From: DAOOPX01 sp964653045
GTDB taxonomy: Bacteria > Patescibacteriota > Microgenomatia > UBA1400 > PJMF01
Direction: 5' to 3'
NCBI GenBank assembly: GCA_964653045.1
Contig: CAZZBW010000027.1
Location: 1-11,194, forward strand
DNA: 11,194 bases
Shown here: in pieces, positions 1-6,460 of the stretch
Position numbering within the stretch: position 1 is the stretch's first letter
How the letters are laid out: each line of letters starts with the position of its first letter
The notes under the pieces: model-generated
What the model saw: only the letters and a program-made list of their open reading frames with translations
What the model was told of the DNA's origin: nothing
The model's database searches: none
Made by a program: the position numbers and the translations under genes

Positions 1-807
1 TATCAGGATTTTACTCATACCAAGCAGGTTTTTATGGAATTCTTTCACAATCTCAAACCCAATGGCTTTCTTATCTGTAATTTTGATGACAAACAATTAT
101 TTTCTTTGACAAAAAAGTTTGTTAAGCTCAGAAAAGATATGAGCTTACTGGGCTTTGGCCACACCGCCAAAGCCCAGTATCAGTTAACTCACAGCTTGGG
201 CCAAACTGATCTTTCCCAAGCATCACTAAAGTTTGAAAACCAAACATATCCACTCAAACTACTCATTCCTGGAGAACACAACTTAATGAACGCCGCTGCA
301 GTGGTTACCGCCTTACATGCCTTAGGTTTCGACATGGAGCAGATTATTAACGAGCTCGCCAAATTTCCAGGTGTTGGCAGACGGTTGCAGTTGGTCAAAC
401 AAACCGCTGAGCATATTTTTTATGATGATTACGCTCACCATCCTACTGAGATTGTTCGCTCCCTTCAGGCTCTCAAACAGCATCACCCCAACTTGCCGTT
501 AGTGGTGGTTTTTCAGCCCCACACTACTTCACGGACTAAATCCTTACTTGACAGTTTTGCTGAAAGTTTTACTGCAGCTGATCAAGTAATTTTGCTGCCA
601 ATTTTCACTTCTGCTCGAGAAAAAATGGATGCTAGTTTTTCTACCCGCAACCTAATCGAAAAAATTAAACAGCATCATCCTGCTTTTTCTGTTACCCTAG
701 AGCCAGACATCGCTGCAGCTGCTACCCAGATAAAAAAACTAAGCTCCTCATCAGTAGTCGTAACTCTAGGAGCAGGTGATGTTTACTTACTCCACAACCT
801 AGTTTGA
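1..807 (+). CDS. murC: UDP-N-acetylmuramate--L-alanine ligase MurC, 5'-truncated by the window edge
   Basis: Cytoplasmic ATP-dependent ligase that adds L-alanine to UDP-MurNAc, the first step of stem-peptide assembly. The frame is open to base 1, so the start lies outside; the Met at 34 is internal. The 268 visible residues cover the end of the ATP-binding middle domain (GEHNLMNAAAV, about residues 91-101, matching the family G.HN..N motif) and the whole C-terminal domain: GRRLQL, then DDYAHHPTEI (about 142-151, the MurC substrate-binding signature), FQPHTTSRT (about 171-179) and the terminal GAGD. Against a usual length near 450, roughly 180 residues are missing, including the UDP-binding domain and P-loop. 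DDYAHHPTE fits MurC better than the related recycling ligase Mpl. It ends 35 nt before murB. Bases 123-221 of this gene hold unusually dense inverted repeats, listed separately. Confidence 0.93.
   Translation, partial: YQDFTHTKQVFMEFFHNLKPNGFLICNFDDKQLFSLTKKFVKLRKDMSLLGFGHTAKAQYQLTHSLGQTDLSQASLKFENQTYPLKLLIPGEHNLMNAAAVVTALHALGFDMEQIINELAKFPGVGRRLQLVKQTAEHIFYDDYAHHPTEIVRSLQALKQHHPNLPLVVVFQPHTTSRTKSLLDSFAESFTAADQVILLPIFTSAREKMDASFSTRNLIEKIKQHHPAFSVTLEPDIAAAATQIKKLSSSSVVVTLGAGDVYLLHNLV
123..221 (+). other. Cluster of inverted repeats inside murC, candidate structured RNA
   Basis: Four helices can be read directly. TAAGCTCA (123-130) pairs with TGAGCTTA (140-147). TACTGGGCTTTGGC (146-159) pairs perfectly over 14 bp with 166-179 around a 6-nt loop, CACACC. 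ATCAGTT (179-185) pairs with AACTGAT (204-210). GCTTGGG (194-200) pairs with CCCAAGC (215-221). The last two cross each other, so they could form a pseudoknot or alternate. TTTGGCC (154-160) could also pair with GGCCAAA (199-205). The stretch is fully coding. The pairing is observed; any function is inference. Confidence 0.75.
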
Positions 808-842
808 GCTTTTATGATTTATAAAGTAGTAATATCTAAATC

Positions 843-1847
843 ATGTCAACACTGATTCACCAACTAAGCCAACAGTTTCCGGATTTGAAGTTCATGGCGC
901 AAGAGCCACTTAAAAATCACACTCCGGTAAAGATTGGTGGTCCAGCTGAAGTTTTTTGGCAAGCACACGACCAAAAAAATTTAATTGACGTCTGTAAATT
1001 TTGCCTCAACCACAACATTCCCTTTCAGCTAATCGGTTGGGGCGCAAACACCTTGTTCTCAGATCAAGGACTAACTGGACTTGTCATCAAAAACTCAGTG
1101 ACTCAACTTGTCTTGTTACCCCAACCGCCTCAAACAGACCAACGTGACAACAGCCAACTACTCAACGCCACTTCAGGCTTCCCCCTGCCAGTTTTGATCA
1201 ATCAATTGCTCAATCAAAACATTGTGGGTTTGGAATTCTGGGCAAGAATTCCGGCAACCGTCGGTGGAGCCATCTATAACAATATCCATGGATACCAAGG
1301 CAAGCTTCTTTCCAGTATTGTTAACCACGTCGAGGTGTTAAGTTCCACTGGCGAAGTTCTGCTTCTTCAACCTGAGGAGCTCGAGTTCGCATACGATTAT
1401 TCACGCTTTCATCACACTAATGAAATTATTCTTTCAGTTCAATTCGTTTTAGAGCAAGCTGACCCCAGCCAAGCAAAAGCATTGCTAAAACAGATCGCAA
1501 CTGCCAAAAGTCATCACCCTCCCATATCTTTAGGTTGTATCTTTCAGAATCTGACGGCCACTCAGCAGCAACAGTTGGGGATAAATACTACTAGCACAGG
1601 CTTTGTTATCGATAAACTCTTGGGTCTGTCAGGTTTTCAGATTGGTGATGCTCGAATTTCGACTAAACATGCTGCCTTTATTGAGAATATTGGTGCAGCT
1701 ACTGCTCAAGATTACCTAGATGTAATCGGTGTGATATTAACCAAAGCTAGAGAACAATTTAATATTGAGTTAAAAACCGAAATATTTTTTAAAGGTTTTT
1801 CCAATTCACAGCTTGCTGCAGTTGGGCTTTCAGGTCATAATAAATAG
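843..1847 (+). CDS. murB: UDP-N-acetylenolpyruvoylglucosamine reductase MurB with atypical active site
   Basis: Flavoprotein that uses NADPH to reduce UDP-GlcNAc-enolpyruvate to UDP-MurNAc, directly after MurA. FAD-binding motifs are present: TPVKIGGPAE (27-36), GWGANTLFSD (65-74) and ARIPATVGGAIYNN (134-147, usually IPGTVGG). The C-terminal substrate domain has GFQIGDARIS and HAAFI (264-280). E313 in LKTEIFF corresponds to E. coli Glu325. The catalytic Ser229 position is C232 (LGCIFQN). E. coli Arg159, in the F.YR.S motif, is replaced by D185 (FAYDYSRF), with an Arg three residues later. Length 334 is ordinary for the family. The start is the first ATG after murC; no Shine-Dalgarno sequence is visible. 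Assigned with confidence from several motifs and from context next to murC and murA. Confidence 0.95.
   Translation: MSTLIHQLSQQFPDLKFMAQEPLKNHTPVKIGGPAEVFWQAHDQKNLIDVCKFCLNHNIPFQLIGWGANTLFSDQGLTGLVIKNSVTQLVLLPQPPQTDQRDNSQLLNATSGFPLPVLINQLLNQNIVGLEFWARIPATVGGAIYNNIHGYQGKLLSSIVNHVEVLSSTGEVLLLQPEELEFAYDYSRFHHTNEIILSVQFVLEQADPSQAKALLKQIATAKSHHPPISLGCIFQNLTATQQQQLGINTTSTGFVIDKLLGLSGFQIGDARISTKHAAFIENIGAATAQDYLDVIGVILTKAREQFNIELKTEIFFKGFSNSQLAAVGLSGHNK
1191..1252 (+). other. Two adjacent 8-bp hairpins inside murB
   Basis: GTTTTGAT (1191-1198) pairs with ATCAAAAC (1213-1220) over a 14-nt loop. Just after it, GGAATTCT (1232-1239) pairs with AGAATTCC (1245-1252) over a 5-nt loop, extendable by two T-G wobbles. 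Each alone is near chance expectation; they are listed because they occur in tandem and add to the pattern across the cluster. Confidence 0.4.
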
Positions 1848-1855
1848 GTATAAAA

Positions 1856-3187
1856 ATGAGTAAAAAGTATTTTCGCATTACTGGCGGGACAAAGTTGCAT
1901 GGGTCAGTTAGATTGGGCGGAGCCAAAAATGCTTCGTACAAACTGATGATTGCTTCACTTCTCGGCCAAGATGAATCAAGATTGCTTAATTTTTCCCACA
2001 TAAGTGATGTGCGGTTAGTGGCTGATATCATCCGCTATCTCGGTGCGAGAGTCTCTCAAGCCGGTGAGCGCGCGCTCTTCATCGATCCCACTTCTTTGAG
2101 CCAATATCAAATCCAAGCTGAGCATGGTGCACAGGGTAGATTCTCCACCATGTTTATTCCGATTTTGTTGCATCGCTTTGGCCAAGCAGTCGTACCCACT
2201 CCGGGTGGAGATAAGATCGGCATTCGTACTTTGGATAGACATTTTCAAGGTCTTGAAGCGTTGGGAGCAAAGATTGTTTTAGAAAATAATATGTTTGTGG
2301 CTCACACAACTGGGCTACGAGGCAATCACTACCGCTTTGCTAAAAACACTCATACTGGTACGGAAACCTTGATTATGGCTGCAGTTTTAGCACAAGGCAA
2401 AACAATTCTGGAAAATGCTGCTGAAGAACCAGAAATTGATGATTTAATCGCTTTTCTCAACAAAATGGGAGCTAAAATCGATAGAGTTAGGCCGCGGACG
2501 ATTGAGATTGTGGGCGCCACCCGGCTGGGTGGCGCCATTCACAAAATCATTCCCGATAGAAACGAAGCAGTATCTTATGGTTGTGCTGCTTTGGCAACAC
2601 AAGGAGACGTGATTATCGAAAACGCCCGCGCTCAACACCTTCGCGCTTTCTTAGAAAAAGTCGATGAGGCGGGCGGCGGTTATGAACTTGGTGATTACGG
2701 CGTACGCTTTTTTTTCCAAAAACCTCTAGCTGCCACTCATGTCACTACTCAAATTGAACCTGGATTTATGACTGATTGGCAGCCCCTTTGGGCCACCCTC
2801 ATGACCCAAGCTCAGGGGAAGAGCACTATCCACGAAACTGTCATGGCAAATCGCTTTCAATATCTTGATGAATTAACCCAAATGGGAGCCAAAATTGAGG
2901 CTTTTAATCCCATGATAAATAATCCCGAAAGTGTTTATAATTTTGACCTCCAAGATGATCGGCCGGAATTTCGCCACTCAATCAAAATTGCCGGCCCCAC
3001 AGCCTTGACTGCCGGTCAGTACGCCGTAAAAGATTTACGTCATGGCGCCTCGCTCGTCTTAGCGGCGATGATTGCTTCTGGTACAAGCCAAATTACTAAC
3101 ATTGAACAAATCGAGCGCGGTTACGAAAAGCTAGACGAACGCCTCAACTCTATGGGTGCCAAAATTCAATTAGTAGATACCGAATAA
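1856..3187 (+). CDS. murA: UDP-N-acetylglucosamine 1-carboxyvinyltransferase MurA, Cys-to-Asp active-site variant
   Basis: Transfers enolpyruvate from phosphoenolpyruvate to UDP-GlcNAc in the cytoplasm, the committed step of peptidoglycan synthesis. Family motifs appear in order: GGAKNA (21-26, substrate Lys24 and Asn25), R95 (E. coli Arg91), the catalytic loop PGGDKIG (116-122), LDRHFQGLEALGA (126-138), GFMTDWQP with D307 (E. coli Asp305), ANRF with R333, and DLRHGASLVLA with R395 (E. coli Arg397). The loop residue equivalent to E. coli Cys115 is D119. The R95-to-D119 spacing of 24 equals the E. coli R91-to-C115 spacing, so the alignment is firm. Length 443 is slightly above the usual 420. 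The start is 8 nt after murB, with a minimal AGG overlapping the murB stop. Having murA inside a dcw cluster differs from E. coli. Confidence 0.96.
   Translation: MSKKYFRITGGTKLHGSVRLGGAKNASYKLMIASLLGQDESRLLNFSHISDVRLVADIIRYLGARVSQAGERALFIDPTSLSQYQIQAEHGAQGRFSTMFIPILLHRFGQAVVPTPGGDKIGIRTLDRHFQGLEALGAKIVLENNMFVAHTTGLRGNHYRFAKNTHTGTETLIMAAVLAQGKTILENAAEEPEIDDLIAFLNKMGAKIDRVRPRTIEIVGATRLGGAIHKIIPDRNEAVSYGCAALATQGDVIIENARAQHLRAFLEKVDEAGGGYELGDYGVRFFFQKPLAATHVTTQIEPGFMTDWQPLWATLMTQAQGKSTIHETVMANRFQYLDELTQMGAKIEAFNPMINNPESVYNFDLQDDRPEFRHSIKIAGPTALTAGQYAVKDLRHGASLVLAAMIASGTSQITNIEQIERGYEKLDERLNSMGAKIQLVDTE
2513..2536 (+). other. Perfect 10-bp GC-rich hairpin inside murA
   Basis: GGCGCCACCC (2513-2522) pairs perfectly with GGGTGGCGCC (2527-2536) around a GGCT tetraloop. 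It encodes part of the ATRLGGA segment (about residues 221-227), matching the conserved Leu-Gly-Gly region of MurA. Nine of ten pairs are G-C, strong for this AT-leaning sequence. No T-run follows, so it is not a standard terminator. Confidence 0.6.
2961..2996 (+). other. 11-bp hairpin with a single bulge inside murA
   Basis: GGCCGG (2961-2966) pairs with CCGGCC (2991-2996). After a one-base bulge (G2990), AATTT (2967-2971) pairs with AAATT (2985-2989). The loop is 13 nt. It is fully coding and no T-run follows. Confidence 0.5.
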
Positions 3188-3208
3188 AATATTATAAAAA
3201 CTAAATAT

Positions 3209-4252
3209 ATGGGTGGTTTATCAGTCGCACTAAGTCTGCTATTTTTTTCGTTTGTTGTCACCAGTCTTTTGGTGATCCCGTTTATTAATCTTTTGTACTC
3301 ACTCAGATTGAAGCGTTCAGCTCAAACAACTAAGGACATCTTTGGCCGACTTACGCCAATTTTCAACTTCTTCCATCAACACAAAATCGGTACACCCGTC
3401 GGTGGTGGGTTGCTGATTATCTTAGTTGTTTCAGTTCTTTTTTCGCTGATTTTGCCACTGATTCGCTCCAGTGGGATTGAGATCACCAGTAATTACACCA
3501 ACTACAAGGCAGAAATCAGCATTTTATTTTTTACTTTCATCTCATTTGCCGCCCTAGGCTTGTACGACGACATCAAAAAAACATTTCAACTGCATAGTTC
3601 AGGCATCTTTGGCTTGACCATGAAGCACAAGTTTTTTCTGGAGTTATTATTAGCGACATTTATTGCCATCATGATCCACACACAGTTAGGAATTAGTTTT
3701 GTTCACATCCCATTCTTCGGTATTGTTAATCTTGGTTGGCTGTTTATCCCCTTTGCCACATTTACTATAGTGGCATTCGCCAACGCCGTGAACATCACTG
3801 ATGGCCTTGATGGTTTAGCCTCTGGCTCGTTAATGATCTCTTTGTTTGGCTTGTGGTTTGTTTCTGCGTCTATCCTAGACGTGCCGATTACCCTTTTCTT
3901 AGCTCTCTGGCTCGGTTCGTTAATCTCGTTTCTCTACTTCAATGTTTTTCCAGCCAGGATCTTTATGGGCGATGTTGGCTCACTCTCATTTGGCGCAACT
4001 TTAGCTGTCGTCGGCATCCTCCTGGGCAAGGTGATTGCCTTAATTATTATTGGGTTCATTTTTGTCTTAGAAATTACCAGCGTCTTAGCTCAATTATTAA
4101 GCAAGAAGTGGTTACGACGAAAAATTTTACCAGCCGCGCCACTCCATCTCACCTTACAGAAGTACGGCTGGCCAGAACCAAAAATTGTACAGAGGGCATG
4201 GCTAGTGCAAATTCTTCTGACGTTATTTGGAGTATGGTTAACTTTAATTTGA
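3209..4252 (+). CDS. mraY: Phospho-N-acetylmuramoyl-pentapeptide transferase MraY with reduced HHH motif
   Basis: Integral membrane enzyme that transfers phospho-MurNAc-pentapeptide to undecaprenyl phosphate, giving lipid I. About ten hydrophobic segments are visible. Conserved motifs: KIGTPVGGGLLI (59-70), the Mg-binding YDD (119-121), ANAVNITDGLDGLASG (191-206), RIFMGDVGSL (250-259, D255) and EITSVLAQ (288-295). The C-terminal loop reads APLHLTLQKYGWPE (310-323), where most family members have PLHHH followed by a GW.E motif; only H313 remains of the three His. Length 347 is normal. WecA-type transferases of the same superfamily are an alternative, but GTP.GGG, the GWPE ending and the position between murA and ftsW favour MraY. 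The start at 3209 has no Shine-Dalgarno sequence; TA-rich hexamers lie 11-19 nt upstream. Confidence 0.92.
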   Translation: MGGLSVALSLLFFSFVVTSLLVIPFINLLYSLRLKRSAQTTKDIFGRLTPIFNFFHQHKIGTPVGGGLLIILVVSVLFSLILPLIRSSGIEITSNYTNYKAEISILFFTFISFAALGLYDDIKKTFQLHSSGIFGLTMKHKFFLELLLATFIAIMIHTQLGISFVHIPFFGIVNLGWLFIPFATFTIVAFANAVNITDGLDGLASGSLMISLFGLWFVSASILDVPITLFLALWLGSLISFLYFNVFPARIFMGDVGSLSFGATLAVVGILLGKVIALIIIGFIFVLEITSVLAQLLSKKWLRRKILPAAPLHLTLQKYGWPEPKIVQRAWLVQILLTLFGVWLTLI

Positions 4253-4256
4253 GTCA

Positions 4257-5345
4257 ATGCATAAATTGGAACCCTTTAACCAAAGAAAGTGGCTGGTTAC
4301 TTATTCATTAAGTTTATTTGCATTAATTTTTTTAGGTTTTTTGTTTGTTTTTGAGGCATCACTGGTAGAAAGCTCGGTAACCTTTGATAATCCTTACCAA
4401 TTATTTCAGCAACACTTGGTTGGTGCGGGCTTTGGTTTGATTGCTCTCATCATTGGCACACTTACCCCATTTCCTTGGTGGCAAAAAGTTGCACCCTACG
4501 GCTTTGTGCTTGGCCTGCTTTTGCTGATTGCCATTTACATACCAGGTGTTGGACTGGAGTTAAATGGGGCCAGAAGATGGTTGGATCTGCCAGGTTTTAC
4601 TTTTCAACCTGTAGAGTTTTTTAAATTCGCCTTAATCCTATTTTTTGCTACTTGGCTGCCCAAACATCAAAAGTTAGCGAGCTTTTTGTTGTGCCTCAGT
4701 TTACCAAGTGCTCTATTACTCTTGCAACCAGACTTAGGCTCGCTCCTCTTGGTCCTTACCCTGGGATTTTCCCTCTTTTTTTTGGCCGGTGGCAAGATGA
4801 AGCACGTGCTGCTGCTATTACTTTCTGGTTTGCCAATAATTTTTCTGATTATCCTAATCTCACCTTATCGCTGGCAAAGAGTCACGACGTTTTTCAATCC
4901 AGAATCAGATCCCTTGGGTTCATCGTTTCACATCCGTCAAATTGTCGTCGCGTTGGGAAGGGGAGGGTGGTTTGGTCAGGGATTGGGGAACTCGCAACAA
5001 AAGTACAGCTACATTCCTGAGGCCAGCACTGACTCAATTTTCGCTATTGTTGGTGAGGAAACTGGTTTTGTCGGTTGTTTAATCATTATCTGCCTCTTCT
5101 TAACTCTGATCATAAGTGGCTTTCGTTTAGCCTCAAATCCCAGACTCTCTCTTAGTGGGCAACTTTTTGGACTAGGAATTACTACCTGGATAACCACTCA
5201 AACTGTGTTAAACTTAGCCGCAGTAGTTAGTTTAGTACCACTAACCGGCGTGCCTTTACCATTTTTCTCTTACGGTAGGTCATCGCAAGTGATGCTGATG
5301 TTGGCTGCAGGTTGTCTTTTACATTTGGGAAGAAAAAAACAATGA
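4257..5345 (+). CDS. ftsW: SEDS-family lipid II glycosyltransferase FtsW
   Basis: Polytopic membrane enzyme that polymerises lipid II into septal glycan together with a class B penicillin-binding protein, not present in this window. SEDS signatures: FQPVEFFKFALI (116-127, usually QPSE..K), LQPDLGS (156-162, with the Asp required for polymerase activity in RodA/FtsW), GRGGWFGQGLGNS (234-246), IPEASTDSIFAIVGEETGF (253-271) and LTGVPLPFFSYGRSS (329-343, usually SYGGSS). About ten hydrophobic segments; length 362 is typical. FtsW rather than RodA is inferred from position between mraY and murG. It begins 4 nt after mraY, and its stop overlaps the murG start as ATGA, implying translational coupling. 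Five runs of three or more G occur at 4955-4988. Confidence 0.93.
   Translation: MHKLEPFNQRKWLVTYSLSLFALIFLGFLFVFEASLVESSVTFDNPYQLFQQHLVGAGFGLIALIIGTLTPFPWWQKVAPYGFVLGLLLLIAIYIPGVGLELNGARRWLDLPGFTFQPVEFFKFALILFFATWLPKHQKLASFLLCLSLPSALLLLQPDLGSLLLVLTLGFSLFFLAGGKMKHVLLLLLSGLPIIFLIILISPYRWQRVTTFFNPESDPLGSSFHIRQIVVALGRGGWFGQGLGNSQQKYSYIPEASTDSIFAIVGEETGFVGCLIIICLFLTLIISGFRLASNPRLSLSGQLFGLGITTWITTQTVLNLAAVVSLVPLTGVPLPFFSYGRSSQVMLMLAAGCLLHLGRKKQ
4955..4988 (+). other. Putative G-quadruplex-forming tract in ftsW
   Basis: G-runs of 3, 4, 3, 3 and 4 bases lie at 4955-4957, 4960-4963, 4965-4967, 4979-4981 and 4985-4988 on the coding strand. They encode the conserved Gly-rich SEDS loop, so protein constraint explains part of the G-richness. 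The motif is observed; folding is inference. Confidence 0.4.
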
Positions 5346-6460
5346 AAATTGCTCTGATTGGTGGACACTTAACTCCCGCCTTGGCGATAGCTGACCACAT
5401 TCGCCAAACACATCCAGAACACCACTTAATTTTTTTTGGTCGCTTGAGTGTCCGCTCAAGCGACAATCAACCGGCCCATGAGTATGATGAGGTACATAAA
5501 CGCAATATCGATTTTTATCCTTTTAACTCGGGCAAGTTCAACAACCAAGGTTTTTTTTCGATTATTAACAGTCTCATATTAACATCCTTAGCTTTTGTAA
5601 ATGCGACTTCATTGCTGATCAAGCATAAACCTGATGTGCTGGTCAGTTTCGGCAGCTATCTTGCTGTACCAATGGTCATCGTTGGTTGGATATTAAAAAT
5701 TCCGATTGTGACTCATGAACAAACACAGACAACTGGTCTTGCGAACAAACTAATTGGCATTTTTGCTCAAGGTATTGCTGTGGCCTATCGGGACTCCACT
5801 CAACACTTCCCGTCTCAAAAAACCCACTTGACAGGACCATTGCTTAGAACTCAATTATTTGACAAAACTCCGCAACAACCAAAGTGGATTGAAGAAAAGC
5901 CTACTCGACCAATTTTGTATGTTACTGGAGGTTCGCAAGGCTCTGAGATCATTAACCACACAATCGCACAAGCTCTACCCCAACTGACAAAAAAGTGGTT
6001 TGTCATTCATCAATGTGGTAGCAAATCTGAGAAAAGAAATTATCTTGAAGAACTCCAAACCCAAGCTCATAAGTTACCAAAAAATCAACGCCAGCGCTAC
6101 ATTGCAATCGAGTGGCTATATGAGGGCGAGTTGGCTTGGGTATTTAATCATGCGGAACTAGTGATTTCCCGAGCTGGCGCAAACACCATCACGGAACTGC
6201 AGTTTCATGCTCTACCCAGCATCCTAATCCCACTACCCTTTGCCTACAACCAAGAGCAATTGCGTAATGCCCAAAAACTAGTGACATTTGGAGGTGCGGT
6301 AATCCTCGACCAAAAAAAGTTGAGTTGTAAAACCTTAATGACAAAAATCGAACAGCTCACTCCAAAATTATCCAAAATGCGATCCTTTTTACAAGACAAT
6401 CAACTGACCAATGGCCTTGAGCCTTTTTATCAATTGATCCAAAATGCTGCCCATTCTTAA
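5342..6460 (+). CDS. murG: Lipid II synthase MurG (undecaprenyl-PP-MurNAc-pentapeptide GlcNAc transferase)
   Basis: Peripheral inner-face membrane GT-B glycosyltransferase adding GlcNAc to lipid I. Visible features: N-terminal IGGHLTPALAIA (6-17), SFGSYLAVP (102-110), THEQTQTTGLAN (124-135, usually HEQN), YVTGGSQGSEIIN (193-205) and the UDP-GlcNAc-binding ISRAGANTITEL (275-286) with PSILIPLPFAYNQEQLRNA (292-310). The first glycine loop is shortened: the usual GGTGGH is IGGH, at the extreme N-terminus. I chose the ATG at 5342, which overlaps the ftsW stop as ATGA and puts the Rossmann strand MKIALIG at the start; an in-frame ATG at 5312 would add ten residues inside ftsW. A weak GGGAAG lies 9 nt upstream. 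Length 372. Its 3' end overlaps ftsQ by 17 nt. Confidence 0.94.
   Translation: MKIALIGGHLTPALAIADHIRQTHPEHHLIFFGRLSVRSSDNQPAHEYDEVHKRNIDFYPFNSGKFNNQGFFSIINSLILTSLAFVNATSLLIKHKPDVLVSFGSYLAVPMVIVGWILKIPIVTHEQTQTTGLANKLIGIFAQGIAVAYRDSTQHFPSQKTHLTGPLLRTQLFDKTPQQPKWIEEKPTRPILYVTGGSQGSEIINHTIAQALPQLTKKWFVIHQCGSKSEKRNYLEELQTQAHKLPKNQRQRYIAIEWLYEGELAWVFNHAELVISRAGANTITELQFHALPSILIPLPFAYNQEQLRNAQKLVTFGGAVILDQKKLSCKTLMTKIEQLTPKLSKMRSFLQDNQLTNGLEPFYQLIQNAAHS
5439..5464 (+). other. Perfect 10-bp hairpin inside murG
   Basis: GTCGCTTGAG (5439-5448) pairs perfectly with CTCAAGCGAC (5455-5464) around TGTCCG; a T-G wobble could shrink the loop to GTCC. It lies about 100 nt after the murG start, in a stretch (GRLSVRSSD) with no recognised conserved motif, so protein constraint is a weak explanation. 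No T-run follows. Confidence 0.6.

Noticed and set aside
977..1002. 8-bp AT-only stem in murB
   Set aside because: Weak pairing and close to chance expectation in AT-rich sequence.
1034..1127. 9-bp inverted repeat CGGTTGGGG / CCCCAACCG in murB
   Set aside because: The 76-nt loop makes such a match expected several times by chance in this window.
3853..4311. 152-residue + strand open frame over the end of mraY
   Set aside because: It overlaps motif-bearing MraY and FtsW frames and its translation shows no family features.
5312..5341. Upstream ATG for murG
   Set aside because: It would add MSFTFGKKKT before the Rossmann strand; the ATGA overlap at 5342 is the more usual arrangement.
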